A DNA stretch of 64,000 nt from JAMLIN01 sp041676645 (GTDB taxonomy: Bacteria > Pseudomonadota > Gammaproteobacteria > Burkholderiales > Burkholderiaceae_E): assembly GCA_041676645.1 (NCBI GenBank), contig JBAYRO010000001.1, forward strand, positions 1 through 64,000. Reading direction: 5' to 3'. The notes beneath the pieces were generated by a model that ran no database searches, had not been told where the DNA came from, and saw nothing but the letters and a program-made list of their open reading frames with translations. Position numbers and translations under genes: made by a program. Shown here in pieces: positions 28,497 to 38,259 of the stretch (position 1 is the first letter of the stretch; the number at the start of each line of letters is the position of its first letter).

Positions 28497-30025
28497 GCGC
28501 GGCGCTCGCGATCGCGCTCGGGCTGCTGAACGCCGCGAGCTTCTCCACGCCGCATGGCTGGTGGCTGCAGCTTATCGCGCTCGCCGGCCTCTTCGCGCTG
28601 CTCGCAAGGCCGCATCCGCGACCGGTCGCGCGCAGCGCCCTTCTCGGCTTCATGTTCGGGCTGGCCGGCTTCTGCGCCGGCATCGGCTGGCTCTACATCA
28701 GCATGCATCGCTACGGCGGCCTCGCGGCGCCGCTGGCGACCGCCGCGGTGTTCCTGCTGTCGGCCTATCTCGCGCTCTTCGGCGCCGCCGCCCTCGCCCT
28801 CGCCGAACGACTCGCGCCGGCGGCGCACACGGGTCGCGCCGCCGGCCTCGCCCGGATCGCCGCACTCGCGGCCTGCTGGATGATCGGCGAGCTTGCCCGC
28901 GGCTGGGTGTTCACCGGCTTTCCCTGGCTGTCCCTTGGCTATGCGCAGGTCGACGGACCGCTGGCGACGATCGCCGCCGGCATCGGCGTCTACGGCCTCG
29001 GTGGCGCGGTCGTCGCACTTGCCGCGACGCTCGCCACGCTGCTGCGCTGGCGAAGCCATGGCGCCGCCGCGGTCCTGCCCGTGGCGGGCCTGGCGGGCGC
29101 CGTCGTGGCGAGCCTCGTCGCACTCGGCGGCGCGGCCCCGATCCAGGCGACCGGCCCGGCGGTCGCGGTGCGCCTGCTGCAGGGCAATGTCGAACAGGGC
29201 ATGAAGTTCGATCCGCAGCGGGCCCTGCGGGCCATGAACGACTACACCGACGATGTGCTCGCCGGCGATGCCCTGCTGACGGTACTGCCCGAGACCGCCT
29301 GGACGACGACCTGGAGCAGCACGCCGCCGGCGATCGTCGATCGGCTCTTCGCGCATCTCGCGCGCACCGGCGGCTTCGTGGCGGTCGGGCTGCCCGAGCC
29401 GGCAGCCGATCCCGCCGGGGGCGCCGCCGGCATGCTGAGCAACTCGGTCGTGGTGCGCGGCCCGCGAGGGACGCTCGTCGGACGCTACGACAAGCGCCAG
29501 CTCGTGCCCTTCGGAGAATTCATCCCGCCGGCCTTCGGCTGGTTCGTCCGCATGATGAACATCCCGCTGGGCGAGTTCGCGCGCGGCGCGCCGGGCCAGC
29601 CGCCGGTGCTCGTCGGCGACCAGGCCTTCGCCTTCGACATCTGCTACGAGGATCTCTTCCCCGGCCTGTTGCGCCAGCAGGTGCGCGACGGCGCGAGCGT
29701 GCTGGTGAACATCAGCAACATCGCCTGGTTCGGCGATTCGCATGCGCTCGGCCAGCACCTGAACATCTCCCGGCTGCGCGCGATCGAACTCGGCCGGCCG
29801 ATGCTGCGCGCCACCAACACCGGCATGACCGCCGCGATCGACGCCTCGGGCCGGGTGCTCGCCGCGCTCGAGCCGGTCAGCCGCGGGGCACTCGACGTCG
29901 AGGTGCGCGGAACCACCGGAATGACGCCCTATGTGCGCTTCGGCCACTGGCCGGTGATGAGCGTCGCTCTCGTCTTCCTGCTGGCGCTTGCGCTGCGACG
30001 CCGGCATGAAGCCCGAAGAAGCTAG
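28493..30025 (+). CDS. lnt: Apolipoprotein N-acyltransferase
   Basis: Inner-membrane enzyme adding the third acyl chain to lipoproteins. Multiple TM helices precede a nitrilase domain with its Glu (VLPETAW), Lys ([12 protein letters not shown]) and Cys ([10 protein letters not shown]). The first ATG, 28652, would delete two N-terminal TM helices ([15 protein letters not shown] and [14 protein letters not shown]). Between the upstream frame and that ATG there is no ATG, GTG or TTG, but CTG at 28493 overlaps the ybeX stop and has GGAAGG nine bases before it. That gives 510 residues, the normal family length. I therefore call a CTG start; this is inference. Confidence 0.9.
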   Translation: MSAALAIALGLLNAASFSTPHGWWLQLIALAGLFALLARPHPRPVARSALLGFMFGLAGFCAGIGWLYISMHRYGGLAAPLATAAVFLLSAYLALFGAAALALAERLAPAAHTGRAAGLARIAALAACWMIGELARGWVFTGFPWLSLGYAQVDGPLATIAAGIGVYGLGGAVVALAATLATLLRWRSHGAAAVLPVAGLAGAVVASLVALGGAAPIQATGPAVAVRLLQGNVEQGMKFDPQRALRAMNDYTDDVLAGDALLTVLPETAWTTTWSSTPPAIVDRLFAHLARTGGFVAVGLPEPAADPAGGAAGMLSNSVVVRGPRGTLVGRYDKRQLVPFGEFIPPAFGWFVRMMNIPLGEFARGAPGQPPVLVGDQAFAFDICYEDLFPGLLRQQVRDGASVLVNISNIAWFGDSHALGQHLNISRLRAIELGRPMLRATNTGMTAAIDASGRVLAALEPVSRGALDVEVRGTTGMTPYVRFGHWPVMSVALVFLLALALRRRHEARRS

Positions 30026-30028
30026 AAT
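30023..30028 (+). promoter_or_regulatory. Possible -10 box for glyQS
   Basis: TAGAAT overlaps the lnt stop codon about 41 bases before the glyQ start. No convincing -35 at 16-18 bases upstream, so this is a weak call based on its resemblance to -10 boxes elsewhere in the window. Confidence 0.3.
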
Positions 30029-30069
30029 CGCAGTTTGCGATCCACGGGGCCACTCCACCCCAGCCCGCC

Positions 30070-30966
30070 ATGCTCTCCTTCCAGAAGATCATCCTGCGAC
30101 TCCAGGAATACTGGGACCGTCAGGGTTGCGCGCTGCTGCAGCCCTACGACATGGAGGTCGGCGCCGGCACCTTCCATACCGCGACCTTCCTGCGTGCGAT
30201 CGGGCCGGAGCCCTGGCGCGCCGCCTATGTCCAGCCTTCGCGCCGCCCCAAGGACGGCCGCTACGGCGAGAATCCCAACCGCCTGCAGCACTACTACCAG
30301 TACCAGGTGGTGCTCAAGCCGTCGCCTCCCGACATCATCGACCTTTACCTCGGTTCGCTCGAGGCGCTGGGCATCGATCCGAAGTCGAACGACATCCGCT
30401 TCGTCGAGGACGACTGGGAATCGCCGACCCTGGGCGCCTGGGGGCTCGGCTGGGAAGTCTGGCTCAACGGCATGGAGGTGACGCAGTTCACCTATTTCCA
30501 GGAAGTCGGCTCGCTCAAATGTGTGCCCGCCACCGGCGAGATCACCTACGGCATCGAACGACTCGCGATGTACCTGCAGAAGGTCGAGAGCATCTTCGAC
30601 CTGCAGTGGACCGATTCGATCAGCTACCGCGACGTCTTCCACCAGAACGAGGTCGAGCAGTCGAAGTACAACTTCGAGATCGCCGACATCCCGATGCTGT
30701 TCCGCCACTTCGACGAATACGAGGCGCAGGCGCGCATCCTCATCGAGGAGGCGCTTGCGCTGCCCGCGTACGAGATGGTCATGAAGTGCTCGCATGTCTT
30801 CAACCTGCTCGATGCGCGCGGGGCGATCTCGGTGACCGAGCGTGCCGCCTACATCGGACGCGTCCGCGCGCTGGCGCGGGCGGTCGCGCAGGCCTACCAC
30901 GACTCCCGTGAACGCCTCGGCTTCCCCATGCTCGCACCCGATGCCCGGGTCGAGCGCGCTTCCTGA
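30070..30966 (+). CDS. glyQ: Glycyl-tRNA synthetase alpha subunit
   Basis: 298 residues, the normal length for the alpha chain of the bacterial alpha2-beta2 enzyme. [17 protein letters not shown] at the start, [15 protein letters not shown] (motif 2 region), [19 protein letters not shown] and [19 protein letters not shown] motif 3 ([12 protein letters not shown]) are present. It carries the glycine activation site. The beta gene follows after 19 bases. Confidence 0.98.
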   Translation: MLSFQKIILRLQEYWDRQGCALLQPYDMEVGAGTFHTATFLRAIGPEPWRAAYVQPSRRPKDGRYGENPNRLQHYYQYQVVLKPSPPDIIDLYLGSLEALGIDPKSNDIRFVEDDWESPTLGAWGLGWEVWLNGMEVTQFTYFQEVGSLKCVPATGEITYGIERLAMYLQKVESIFDLQWTDSISYRDVFHQNEVEQSKYNFEIADIPMLFRHFDEYEAQARILIEEALALPAYEMVMKCSHVFNLLDARGAISVTERAAYIGRVRALARAVAQAYHDSRERLGFPMLAPDARVERAS

Positions 30967-30985
30967 ATCCCATCACCGCCCGCCC

Positions 30986-33076
30986 ATGACCTCCGCGCCA
31001 CTGCTCGTCGAACTGCACACCGAGGAACTGCCGCCCAAGGCCCTGCGCCGCCTGGGCGATGCGTTCGCCGACGGCATCGCCGCTGGACTGCGCTCGCGCC
31101 GGCTCGCCGCGGCATCGAGCCACCAGGCCTTCGCGACGCCGCGCCGACTCGCGGTACGGGTCGACGATGTGCTGGCGCGCGCACCCGATCGCGATGTCGA
31201 GCTCAAGGGTCCGTCGGTCAAGGTGGGTCTGGAGGCCGACGGCTCGCCCAGCCAGGCCCTGCGCAAATGGGCCGAACGCCAGAACGTGGCGATCGACTCG
31301 CTCGAGCGGCGCGGCGAAGGCAAGCAGGAAGCCTTCTTCGCGCGTACCCGGATCGTCGGCGAGCGGCTCGCCGACGCCCTCCAGGAAATCCTCGAGGAGA
31401 CGATCGCCCGCCTGCCGATCCCGAAGCTGATGCAATACCAGCTCGCCGACGGCCACACCAGCGTGTCCTTCGTGCGCCCGGCGCACCGGCTCGTCGTCCT
31501 GCACGGCCAGGATGTGGTGCCCGCCACGCTGCTCGGCATGGCCAGCGGCCGCGAAACCTTCGGCCATCGCTTCATGTCGGACGGACCGCTCGTGATCGCG
31601 AGCGCGGACGGCTACGAATCCCGGCTCGAATCCGCCCATGTCATCGCGAGCTTCGACGCGCGCCGCCAGCGCATCGACCAGGCGCTGCGCGCGCAGGCGG
31701 CGCAGGCCGGCGCCTCGCTGGGCGACGAGGCCGACATCGACCCCCTGCTCGACGAAGTCACGGCGCTGGTCGAATGGCCGCAGGTCTACATGGGCGAATT
31801 CGAGGCCGAGTTCCTCGCGGTTCCCCAGGAGTGCCTGATCCTGACGATGCGCACCAACCAGAAGTACTTCCCGCTGTTCGGTGCCGACGGCAAGCTGGAG
31901 AACCGCTTCCTGATCGTCTCGAACATGGTGGTCGCCGATCCGACGCAGATCATCGAGGGCAACCAGCGGGTCGTGCGCCCCCGACTGGCCGATGCGCGCT
32001 TCTTCTACGAGCAGGACCGCAAGCTCAGCCTCGCCGAGCGGGTGCCGCAGCTCGAATCGGTGGTCTATCACGCCAGGCTCGGCACCATGGCCGAGCGGGC
32101 CAACCGCATCCGGTCGATCGCCCGCGACATCGCCACGCGCATCGGCGCCGATGCGAAGCTGGCCGAACGTGCCGCGACGCTGGCCAAGTGCGACCTGCTC
32201 ACCGGCATGGTCGGCGAGTTCCCCGAGCTCCAGGGCGTGATGGGGCGCTACTACGCCTGGCACGATGGCGAGCCCGACGGCGTCGTCGACGCGATGGCCG
32301 AGCAGTACCGGCCACGCTTCGCCGGCGATGACCTGCCCGCCTCCGAAACCGGCACCGTGCTCGCCCTGGCCGACAAGCTCGAGACCCTGGCGGGGCTGTT
32401 CTCGATCGGCCAGTCGCCCTCGGGAGACAAGGATCCCTTCGCCCTGCGCCGCCATGCGCTCGGCGTGATCCGCATCCTCATTGAACGCCACCTCGACCTG
32501 CCCCTGCCCGAGCTCATCGGCTTCGCGTTCAAGGCCTTCGACAAGGCCGACCCCGATGCCCGTGGCGAGCTCGAGACCTTCTTCCACGACCGGCTCCTCG
32601 GTTACCTGCGCGACCAGGGTTTCGACAGCGCCCAGATCACCGCGGTGGTGGCGCTGCGCCCGGCCCAGCTCGCGGCGGTGCCGGCGCGGCTGGCGGCGGT
32701 GCGCGCGTTCGCCGGACTGCCCGAAGCCCAGGCGCTGGCCGCCGCCAACAAGCGTATCGGCAATATCCTGCGCAAGGCGGGCGGCGCCATCGGGGCGATC
32801 ATCGACCATTCCCTGCTCAGCGAACCGGCCGAACGCGAGCTCGCCGATTCGGTCGAATCCCTCGGCCCGCAGATCGAAGCGGCGATGTCGCGCCAGGACT
32901 TCACCCGGGCGATGACCCTGATGGCCGGCACTCGTGCCACGGTCGACCGTTTCTTCGACGACGTGATGGTCATGGCCGACGATGAACGGGTGCGCAACAA
33001 CCGGCTCGCGCTGCTCGCGCACCTGCATCGGCTCATGAACCGGGTCGCCGACATCTCCAGGCTGGCTGCCACGTGA
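30986..33076 (+). CDS. glyS: Glycyl-tRNA synthetase beta subunit
   Basis: 696 residues. LLVELHTEELPPKAL at the start and the GDKDPFALRRHALGVIRI signature late in the protein are diagnostic. It binds tRNA-Gly and contains an HD-like and an anticodon-binding region. Its TGA overlaps the GTG of gmhB (GTGA), placing glyQ-glyS-gmhB-plsC-ygjP in one run. Confidence 0.98.
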   Translation: MTSAPLLVELHTEELPPKALRRLGDAFADGIAAGLRSRRLAAASSHQAFATPRRLAVRVDDVLARAPDRDVELKGPSVKVGLEADGSPSQALRKWAERQNVAIDSLERRGEGKQEAFFARTRIVGERLADALQEILEETIARLPIPKLMQYQLADGHTSVSFVRPAHRLVVLHGQDVVPATLLGMASGRETFGHRFMSDGPLVIASADGYESRLESAHVIASFDARRQRIDQALRAQAAQAGASLGDEADIDPLLDEVTALVEWPQVYMGEFEAEFLAVPQECLILTMRTNQKYFPLFGADGKLENRFLIVSNMVVADPTQIIEGNQRVVRPRLADARFFYEQDRKLSLAERVPQLESVVYHARLGTMAERANRIRSIARDIATRIGADAKLAERAATLAKCDLLTGMVGEFPELQGVMGRYYAWHDGEPDGVVDAMAEQYRPRFAGDDLPASETGTVLALADKLETLAGLFSIGQSPSGDKDPFALRRHALGVIRILIERHLDLPLPELIGFAFKAFDKADPDARGELETFFHDRLLGYLRDQGFDSAQITAVVALRPAQLAAVPARLAAVRAFAGLPEAQALAAANKRIGNILRKAGGAIGAIIDHSLLSEPAERELADSVESLGPQIEAAMSRQDFTRAMTLMAGTRATVDRFFDDVMVMADDERVRNNRLALLAHLHRLMNRVADISRLAAT

Positions 33077-33606
33077 AGCTGCTGATCCTCGATCGCGACG
33101 GCGTCATCAACGAGGACAGCGACGCCTTCATCAAGAGTCCGGACGAATGGCGCCCGCTGCCGGGCGCGGCGACCGCGATCGCGCGGCTGAACAAGGCCGG
33201 CTACCGGATAGCGATCGCAACCAACCAGTCGGGGATCGCCCGCGGCCTGTTCGATCTGGACACGCTGGCGGCGATCCACGCCAAGCTGCACCAGACGGTC
33301 AACGAAGCGGGCGGACGCATCGAGGCGATCTTCTTCTGTCCGCATGCCGCCGATTCCAACTGCGAATGTCGCAAGCCGCGGCCGGGCATGATCTTCGACA
33401 TCCTCAGGCGCTTCGGCGCCGAGCCCCAGGGGACCGTGGTGGTCGGCGATGCGCTGCGTGACCTGCAGGCCGCGCATGCGGCAGGCTGCCGCAGCATCCT
33501 GGTGCTCACCGGCAAGGGCACCCGCACACTGCAGGCGGGCAACCTGCCGCCGGGCACGACGATCCGCGTCGACCTCACCGCGATCGCCGCCGAACTCGCC
33601 GCCTGA
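33073..33606 (+). CDS. gmhB: D-glycero-beta-D-manno-heptose-1,7-bisphosphate 7-phosphatase
   Basis: 177-residue HAD phosphatase making the heptose 1-phosphate used for LPS inner core. The nucleophile motif is LDRDGVIN (D7, D9), motif II ATNQSG, a zinc-binding loop FFCPHAADSNCECRKP and the last acidic motif VVGDALRDL. Starts with GTG overlapping the glyS stop. Confidence 0.94.
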   Translation: MKLLILDRDGVINEDSDAFIKSPDEWRPLPGAATAIARLNKAGYRIAIATNQSGIARGLFDLDTLAAIHAKLHQTVNEAGGRIEAIFFCPHAADSNCECRKPRPGMIFDILRRFGAEPQGTVVVGDALRDLQAAHAAGCRSILVLTGKGTRTLQAGNLPPGTTIRVDLTAIAAELAA

Positions 33607-34355
33607 TGCTCGCGCTTCGCTCGGCCCTGCTGTTGCTGTTCCAGATCGTCACCGTGATCCCGATGGCGCTGCTGTGCCTGCTCGCCGCGCCGCTGCCCCT
33701 GCACCTTCGCTACCGGATCGCTGTCTGCTGGCCGCGCATGGTCGTCTGGGGCGCCAGGACGATCTGCGGCATCCACTGGCGCATCGTCGGCGCCGAGAAC
33801 CTGCCCGATGGCCCGGCGATCCTGTGGTCGAAGCACCAGTCGACCTGGGAAACGCTCTTCTATCCGACCTGGATGCCGCGCGAGCTCTGCTACGTGTTCA
33901 AGCGCGAGCTGCTGTACATTCCATTCTTCGGTTGGGGTATCGCGCTGCTCGACATGATTCACATCGATCGCCGCAAGGGAGCCAACGCCTTCGAGCAGGT
34001 CGTGCGACAAGGTACTCGCAAGCTCGCGGAAGGACGCTGGATCATCATCTTCCCGGAAGGCACCCGCACCCGCGTCGGATCGCAAGGCCACTACAAGTCC
34101 GGCGGCGCGAGGCTCGCCGCGCGCACCGGCGCGCCACTGGTGCCCATCGCAGTCAACAGTGGCGAGGCCTGGCCACGCAAGGCCTTTCTCAAGCGTCCCG
34201 GCACGATCACCGTCTCGATCGGCCCACCGCTGCATCCCGACCAACTCCGCCCCGACGAACTCGGCAACCGCGCCGAGACCTGGATCGAATCCGAAATGCG
34301 ACGCATCAGTCCCCACGCCTACGCCACGATGACACGCGAGGCAAGTCACGCATGA
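33606..34355 (+). CDS. 1-acyl-sn-glycerol-3-phosphate acyltransferase family protein (PlsC-like)
   Basis: 249-residue membrane acyltransferase, one N-terminal TM (about 5-30). The catalytic motif reads KHQSTWE, an H-x4-E version of the usual H-x4-D, and FPEGTRTR is motif III. It probably makes phosphatidic acid. TGATG joins it to gmhB, and its own TGA overlaps the next ATG. Confidence 0.92.
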   Translation: MLALRSALLLLFQIVTVIPMALLCLLAAPLPLHLRYRIAVCWPRMVVWGARTICGIHWRIVGAENLPDGPAILWSKHQSTWETLFYPTWMPRELCYVFKRELLYIPFFGWGIALLDMIHIDRRKGANAFEQVVRQGTRKLAEGRWIIIFPEGTRTRVGSQGHYKSGGARLAARTGAPLVPIAVNSGEAWPRKAFLKRPGTITVSIGPPLHPDQLRPDELGNRAETWIESEMRRISPHAYATMTREASHA

Positions 34356-35164
34356 AAGGCCGGCGCAGCAAACCGCTATCGGGCGCCGGCGCCCTGCAGC
34401 TCTCGCTGCCCTTCGAAGCGATCGCCCCGGTACCGACGCTGCCGCCGGGCGCCGGCCAGCGCAGCGCGATCATCGAAGGCCAGCGCGTCGACTACCTGCT
34501 CAAGCGCAGCCGCCGACGCACGCTGGGCTTCCAGATCGACGAGCGCGGCCTCACGGTGTCGGCGCCCTCCTGGTTTCCCCTGCGCGAGCTCGACGGCGCC
34601 TTGCAGGAGAAATCCCGCTGGATCCTTGCCAAGCTCGTCGAATGGCGCGACTACCAGCAGCGCCGCGAGCGCCTCGCGATCCGCTGGGCCCATGGTGAAT
34701 CCCTGCGCTATCTGGGACGTATCCTGCGCATGGAGATCTGCGCCCGCACCGATGGCGTCGTCCATGAGGGCGCCACGCTGCGCATCGGCCTGCCGCCGGG
34801 CGCCGGCAGCACCCAGATGCGCGACCGGGTCCAGGGCTGGCTGCAGGCCGAGGCGACGCGGATATTCGGCGAGCGGTTGCCGGTATTCTCTGAACGCCTG
34901 GGTCGCAAGCCCACGCGCTGGGGGCTGTCCTCGGCACGCACCCGCTGGGGCAGCTGCACCGCCGACGGCGTGATCCGGCTCAACTGGCGGCTGGTGCATT
35001 TCCCGCTCGAGCTGATCGACTACGTCATCGCCCACGAAGTCGCCCATCTCAAGGAACTCAACCACAGCGCGGATTTCTGGTCGACGGTCGGCGAACTGAT
35101 GCCCGGCTATCGCGAAGCGCGCGAGCGGCTGCGGGCATTGCACGAGGAAGGCGCCGCGCTCTGA
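34352..35164 (+). CDS. YgjP-like zinc metallopeptidase (M48-related, DUF45)
   Basis: 270 residues. The C-terminal half has [25 protein letters not shown] segments followed by the zinc motif [16 protein letters not shown] (HExxH plus a downstream His). The function of this conserved family is not established; nucleotide-related and protease roles have been proposed. No membrane segment. Confidence 0.9.
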   Translation: MKGRRSKPLSGAGALQLSLPFEAIAPVPTLPPGAGQRSAIIEGQRVDYLLKRSRRRTLGFQIDERGLTVSAPSWFPLRELDGALQEKSRWILAKLVEWRDYQQRRERLAIRWAHGESLRYLGRILRMEICARTDGVVHEGATLRIGLPPGAGSTQMRDRVQGWLQAEATRIFGERLPVFSERLGRKPTRWGLSSARTRWGSCTADGVIRLNWRLVHFPLELIDYVIAHEVAHLKELNHSADFWSTVGELMPGYREARERLRALHEEGAAL

Positions 35165-35225
35165 TCCGCCTTCGCATACGATCGCAGACGCGGCCGCATG
35201 GAGACCGCACAAGGAGATCCTGACA

Positions 35226-35609
<384 letters not shown>

Positions 35610-35731
35610 TCCGACTGCATCACGAACCCTGACGACATGGCAGGACAGGCGTTCCACCAGCGTCGCCGATCAGGCCGCGACAATGCGATCGCACCCGACA
35701 CGGTGGGGCGACACGACCGGACGGGAATGAC

Positions 35732-36970
35732 TTGATCGCGACAGGGCACGGGCGGGTGTTCTACGGCTGGTGGATGGTCGCGGCCTGCCTGCTGATCGCC
35801 ACCCTGAGCTGGGCGCTCGGGGTATTTGGCGTCAGCGTCTACCTGTACGAGATCACCCGGATGCACGGCTGGTCGATCGGCGTGGTCTCGTCGGCGATCA
35901 CCGTGTTCTATCTCACCGGCGCCTGCCTGTCGATGCCGGTCGGCAGCCTGATCGGGCGCAAGGGGCCGCGCGGGGTCATCACGGTCGGTGCGCTCGCCAT
36001 GGGCACCAGCGTCGCCCTGCTTGGCCGGATCACGGAGCCCTGGCAGGTCTATGCGATCTTCATACTGGCGGGCGTCGGCTATGCCAGCCTCGGATCCACC
36101 GCGCTGACGACCACGCTGGCGCCCTGGTTCGAGCGCCACCAGGGGCGGGCGGTGACCATCGCGCTGCTCGGCGCGAGCTTCGGCGGCATGATCGGGCTGC
36201 CGCTGCTGGCGACGAGCATCCGGCTGCTCGGCTTCGCGCAGGCGACGATGCTGGCGGGAGCGGCCGTGATCGCCGTCGTGCTGCCGCTGGCATGGCGGGT
36301 GCTGCGCCACCGGCCACAGGACCTCGGGCTGCTGCCCGACGGAATGCGGCCCGATCCGCGGACCGTACCGGTCGAGCCGCATCGATGGAACCGCTCCGCC
36401 GCGCTCGCAACCCCGCAGTTCCGGACCTCGATCGCCGCCTTCGGGCTCGCGCTGATGGTGCAGCTCGGCTTCCTGACCCATCATGTCGCGCTCGCCGCGC
36501 CGACACTGGGCGCAGCGGGCGCTGCCGCGCTGGTGTCGGCCACCGCGATCGCGGCCTTCATCGGCCGCCTCCTGCTGGCGCGGTTCTCGGACGCCATCGA
36601 TGTCCGTCTCGCGGCCGCCGCCATGTTCGGCCTCGGGACGATCTTCCTCACCCTGCTGGCCTTCGCCGCTTCGCCGACGGCGCTGGTGGTAGCGAGCCTC
36701 GGCTACGGCATCACCATCGGCAACGTGACGACCCTCTCGCCGATCATCGTGCGTCGCGAATTCGGCGCGGCTTCCTTCGGCTCGATCTACGGCGTGGGAG
36801 CGATGATCATCGGTCTGCTCTCCTGCCTCGGCCCGAGCGTGTTCGGCTGGCTCCATGACATCTCCGGCGGCTACCGGCTGCCCTTTCTCACGGCCGCGGC
36901 GCTGGACGCACTGGCGCTGGCCGTGATCCTGTACGGAAGACCACGCGATGAACTCCGACCGCGATCCTGA
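35732..36970 (+). CDS. Major facilitator superfamily permease (oxalate/formate antiporter-like group)
   Basis: 412 residues, twelve predicted TM helices with a central loop around 215. FYGWWMVAACLLIA at the start and SIYGVGAMIIGLLSCLGPSVFGWLHD late are typical of the monocarboxylate/oxalate-formate antiporter branch. The start is TTG at 35732 with GGGAA nearby; the first ATG would remove part of TM1. Substrate unknown. Its 3' end overlaps the next gene by 23 bases. Confidence 0.87.
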   Translation: MIATGHGRVFYGWWMVAACLLIATLSWALGVFGVSVYLYEITRMHGWSIGVVSSAITVFYLTGACLSMPVGSLIGRKGPRGVITVGALAMGTSVALLGRITEPWQVYAIFILAGVGYASLGSTALTTTLAPWFERHQGRAVTIALLGASFGGMIGLPLLATSIRLLGFAQATMLAGAAVIAVVLPLAWRVLRHRPQDLGLLPDGMRPDPRTVPVEPHRWNRSAALATPQFRTSIAAFGLALMVQLGFLTHHVALAAPTLGAAGAAALVSATAIAAFIGRLLLARFSDAIDVRLAAAAMFGLGTIFLTLLAFAASPTALVVASLGYGITIGNVTTLSPIIVRREFGAASFGSIYGVGAMIIGLLSCLGPSVFGWLHDISGGYRLPFLTAAALDALALAVILYGRPRDELRPRS

Positions 36971-37397
36971 AACCCTGATGCGCAGCTATCTCGAGCAGGT
37001 GGTCGTCGAAGGGCGACTGGACCTGCTCGAGGCCATGACCCAGCCCGACATGGTCGACGAGGCGAACGCTGCCTTCGGTGGCCCGCCCGGCCGGGCCGGC
37101 CTGGTCGCCCACGCCCGGGGCTTCCGCCGCGATGTCACCGAGTTGCGGGTCGACGTGAAACGCATCGTGGCCGGCGACGACGAGGTCATGGCCTGGTGGT
37201 CGTTCACCGGACTGCACAGCGGCCCATGGCTCGGGCGACCACCCAGCGGCCAGCGGATCCACGGCTCGGTGTTCAGCTTCTTCGAGCTCGTCGACGGGCG
37301 CATCAGCCGATACCGGCTGTTCCTCGTCGCCGAGTTTCCCGAACTGGTGGTCTTCGATACCTCGCGCCCCGGCCTCGACGCGGCCGCCCGGGGGTAG
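36948..37397 (+). CDS. SnoaL-like polyketide-cyclase/ester-cyclase family protein
   Basis: 149-residue alpha+beta barrel protein. MRSYLEQVVVEGRLDLLEAM and the pattern VAGDDEVMAWWSFTGLHSG...GSVFSFFELVDGRISRYRLF match the SnoaL/NTF2-like fold that binds small hydrophobic ligands. Catalytic role unknown. Overlaps the permease gene, so the two are coexpressed; the permease may move the substrate, but that is a guess. Confidence 0.8.
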   Translation: MNSDRDPETLMRSYLEQVVVEGRLDLLEAMTQPDMVDEANAAFGGPPGRAGLVAHARGFRRDVTELRVDVKRIVAGDDEVMAWWSFTGLHSGPWLGRPPSGQRIHGSVFSFFELVDGRISRYRLFLVAEFPELVVFDTSRPGLDAAARG

Positions 37398-37443
37398 AAG
37401 GAATCGCCGTTGCGCCCGCCGATGCGGGGGACAGGAAGCGGAC

Positions 37444-38259
37444 TCAGTCCGGTCCCGGCTTCGTCTCCATCAACCGGTCGGCGATCCGGTACCAGGTCTC
37501 CTGGTCGATCTCCTCGGCGCGCCGGGTCGGCTCCAGCGCGGCATCCTCGATGCCGCGCTCACGCAGCCAGGGCAGGAGATGGCCCCGCAGCATCTTGCGA
37601 CGCTGGCCGAAGCCGACCGCCAGCAGTTCGGACAGGGCGGCGAGGCTTCGCACCCGGCAGGCGCGCGGGGTCATGCGCAGCACCGCGGAGTCCACCCGCG
37701 GCGGCGGATCGAAGGAGCCGGGCGGCACATCGAACAGCCAGTCGCAGTCGTAGCGGGCCTGCAGGAGGATGCCCAGGCGCCCGTAGTCGCCGCCGCCCGG
37801 ATCGGCGACGATGCGCGCAACGACCTCCTTCTGCAGCATGAAGTGCTGGTCGATGACGATGTCCGCCACCTCGGCCAGACCGAGCAGCAGGGGACTCGAG
37901 ATGTTGTAGGGCAGGTTGCCCACGATCCGCAGGCGCCGGTCGCCGGCGAACCCGCGCCAGTCGAAGCCCAGCACATCGGCCTGGTGCAGGGACAGGCGCT
38001 CGGCGCCGTGGCGGGCCGCCAGCGCGGCGGCCAGGTCGCGATCGATCTCGATCGCATCGATGTGCCCGATGCGATCGAGCAGCGCGTCGGTCAGGGCCCC
38101 CGGCCCCGGACCGATCTCGACGATCGAGTCATCGGGGCGCGGCCCGATCGCCTCGACGATGGCATGGATCACGCCGGCATCGACCAGGAAATGCTGGCCG
38201 AAGCGGCGTCGCGCAAGGACGCCACTGCGCGTGCGCCGCGCCGGGGCCGGCCGCGTCAT
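37444..38259 (-). CDS. rsmA: 16S rRNA (adenine1518/1519-N6)-dimethyltransferase
   Basis: 271 residues, KsgA family. RRRFGQHFLVD at the start, SAM-binding EIGPGPGALTDAL, and the catalytic NLPYNISSPLL motif are clear. It dimethylates two adjacent adenines in helix 45 of 16S rRNA. Its ATG overlaps the surA stop (38256-38259). pdxA, common between surA and rsmA elsewhere, is missing. Confidence 0.97.
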   Translation of the reverse strand: MTRPAPARRTRSGVLARRRFGQHFLVDAGVIHAIVEAIGPRPDDSIVEIGPGPGALTDALLDRIGHIDAIEIDRDLAAALAARHGAERLSLHQADVLGFDWRGFAGDRRLRIVGNLPYNISSPLLLGLAEVADIVIDQHFMLQKEVVARIVADPGGGDYGRLGILLQARYDCDWLFDVPPGSFDPPPRVDSAVLRMTPRACRVRSLAALSELLAVGFGQRRKMLRGHLLPWLRERGIEDAALEPTRRAEEIDQETWYRIADRLMETKPGPD

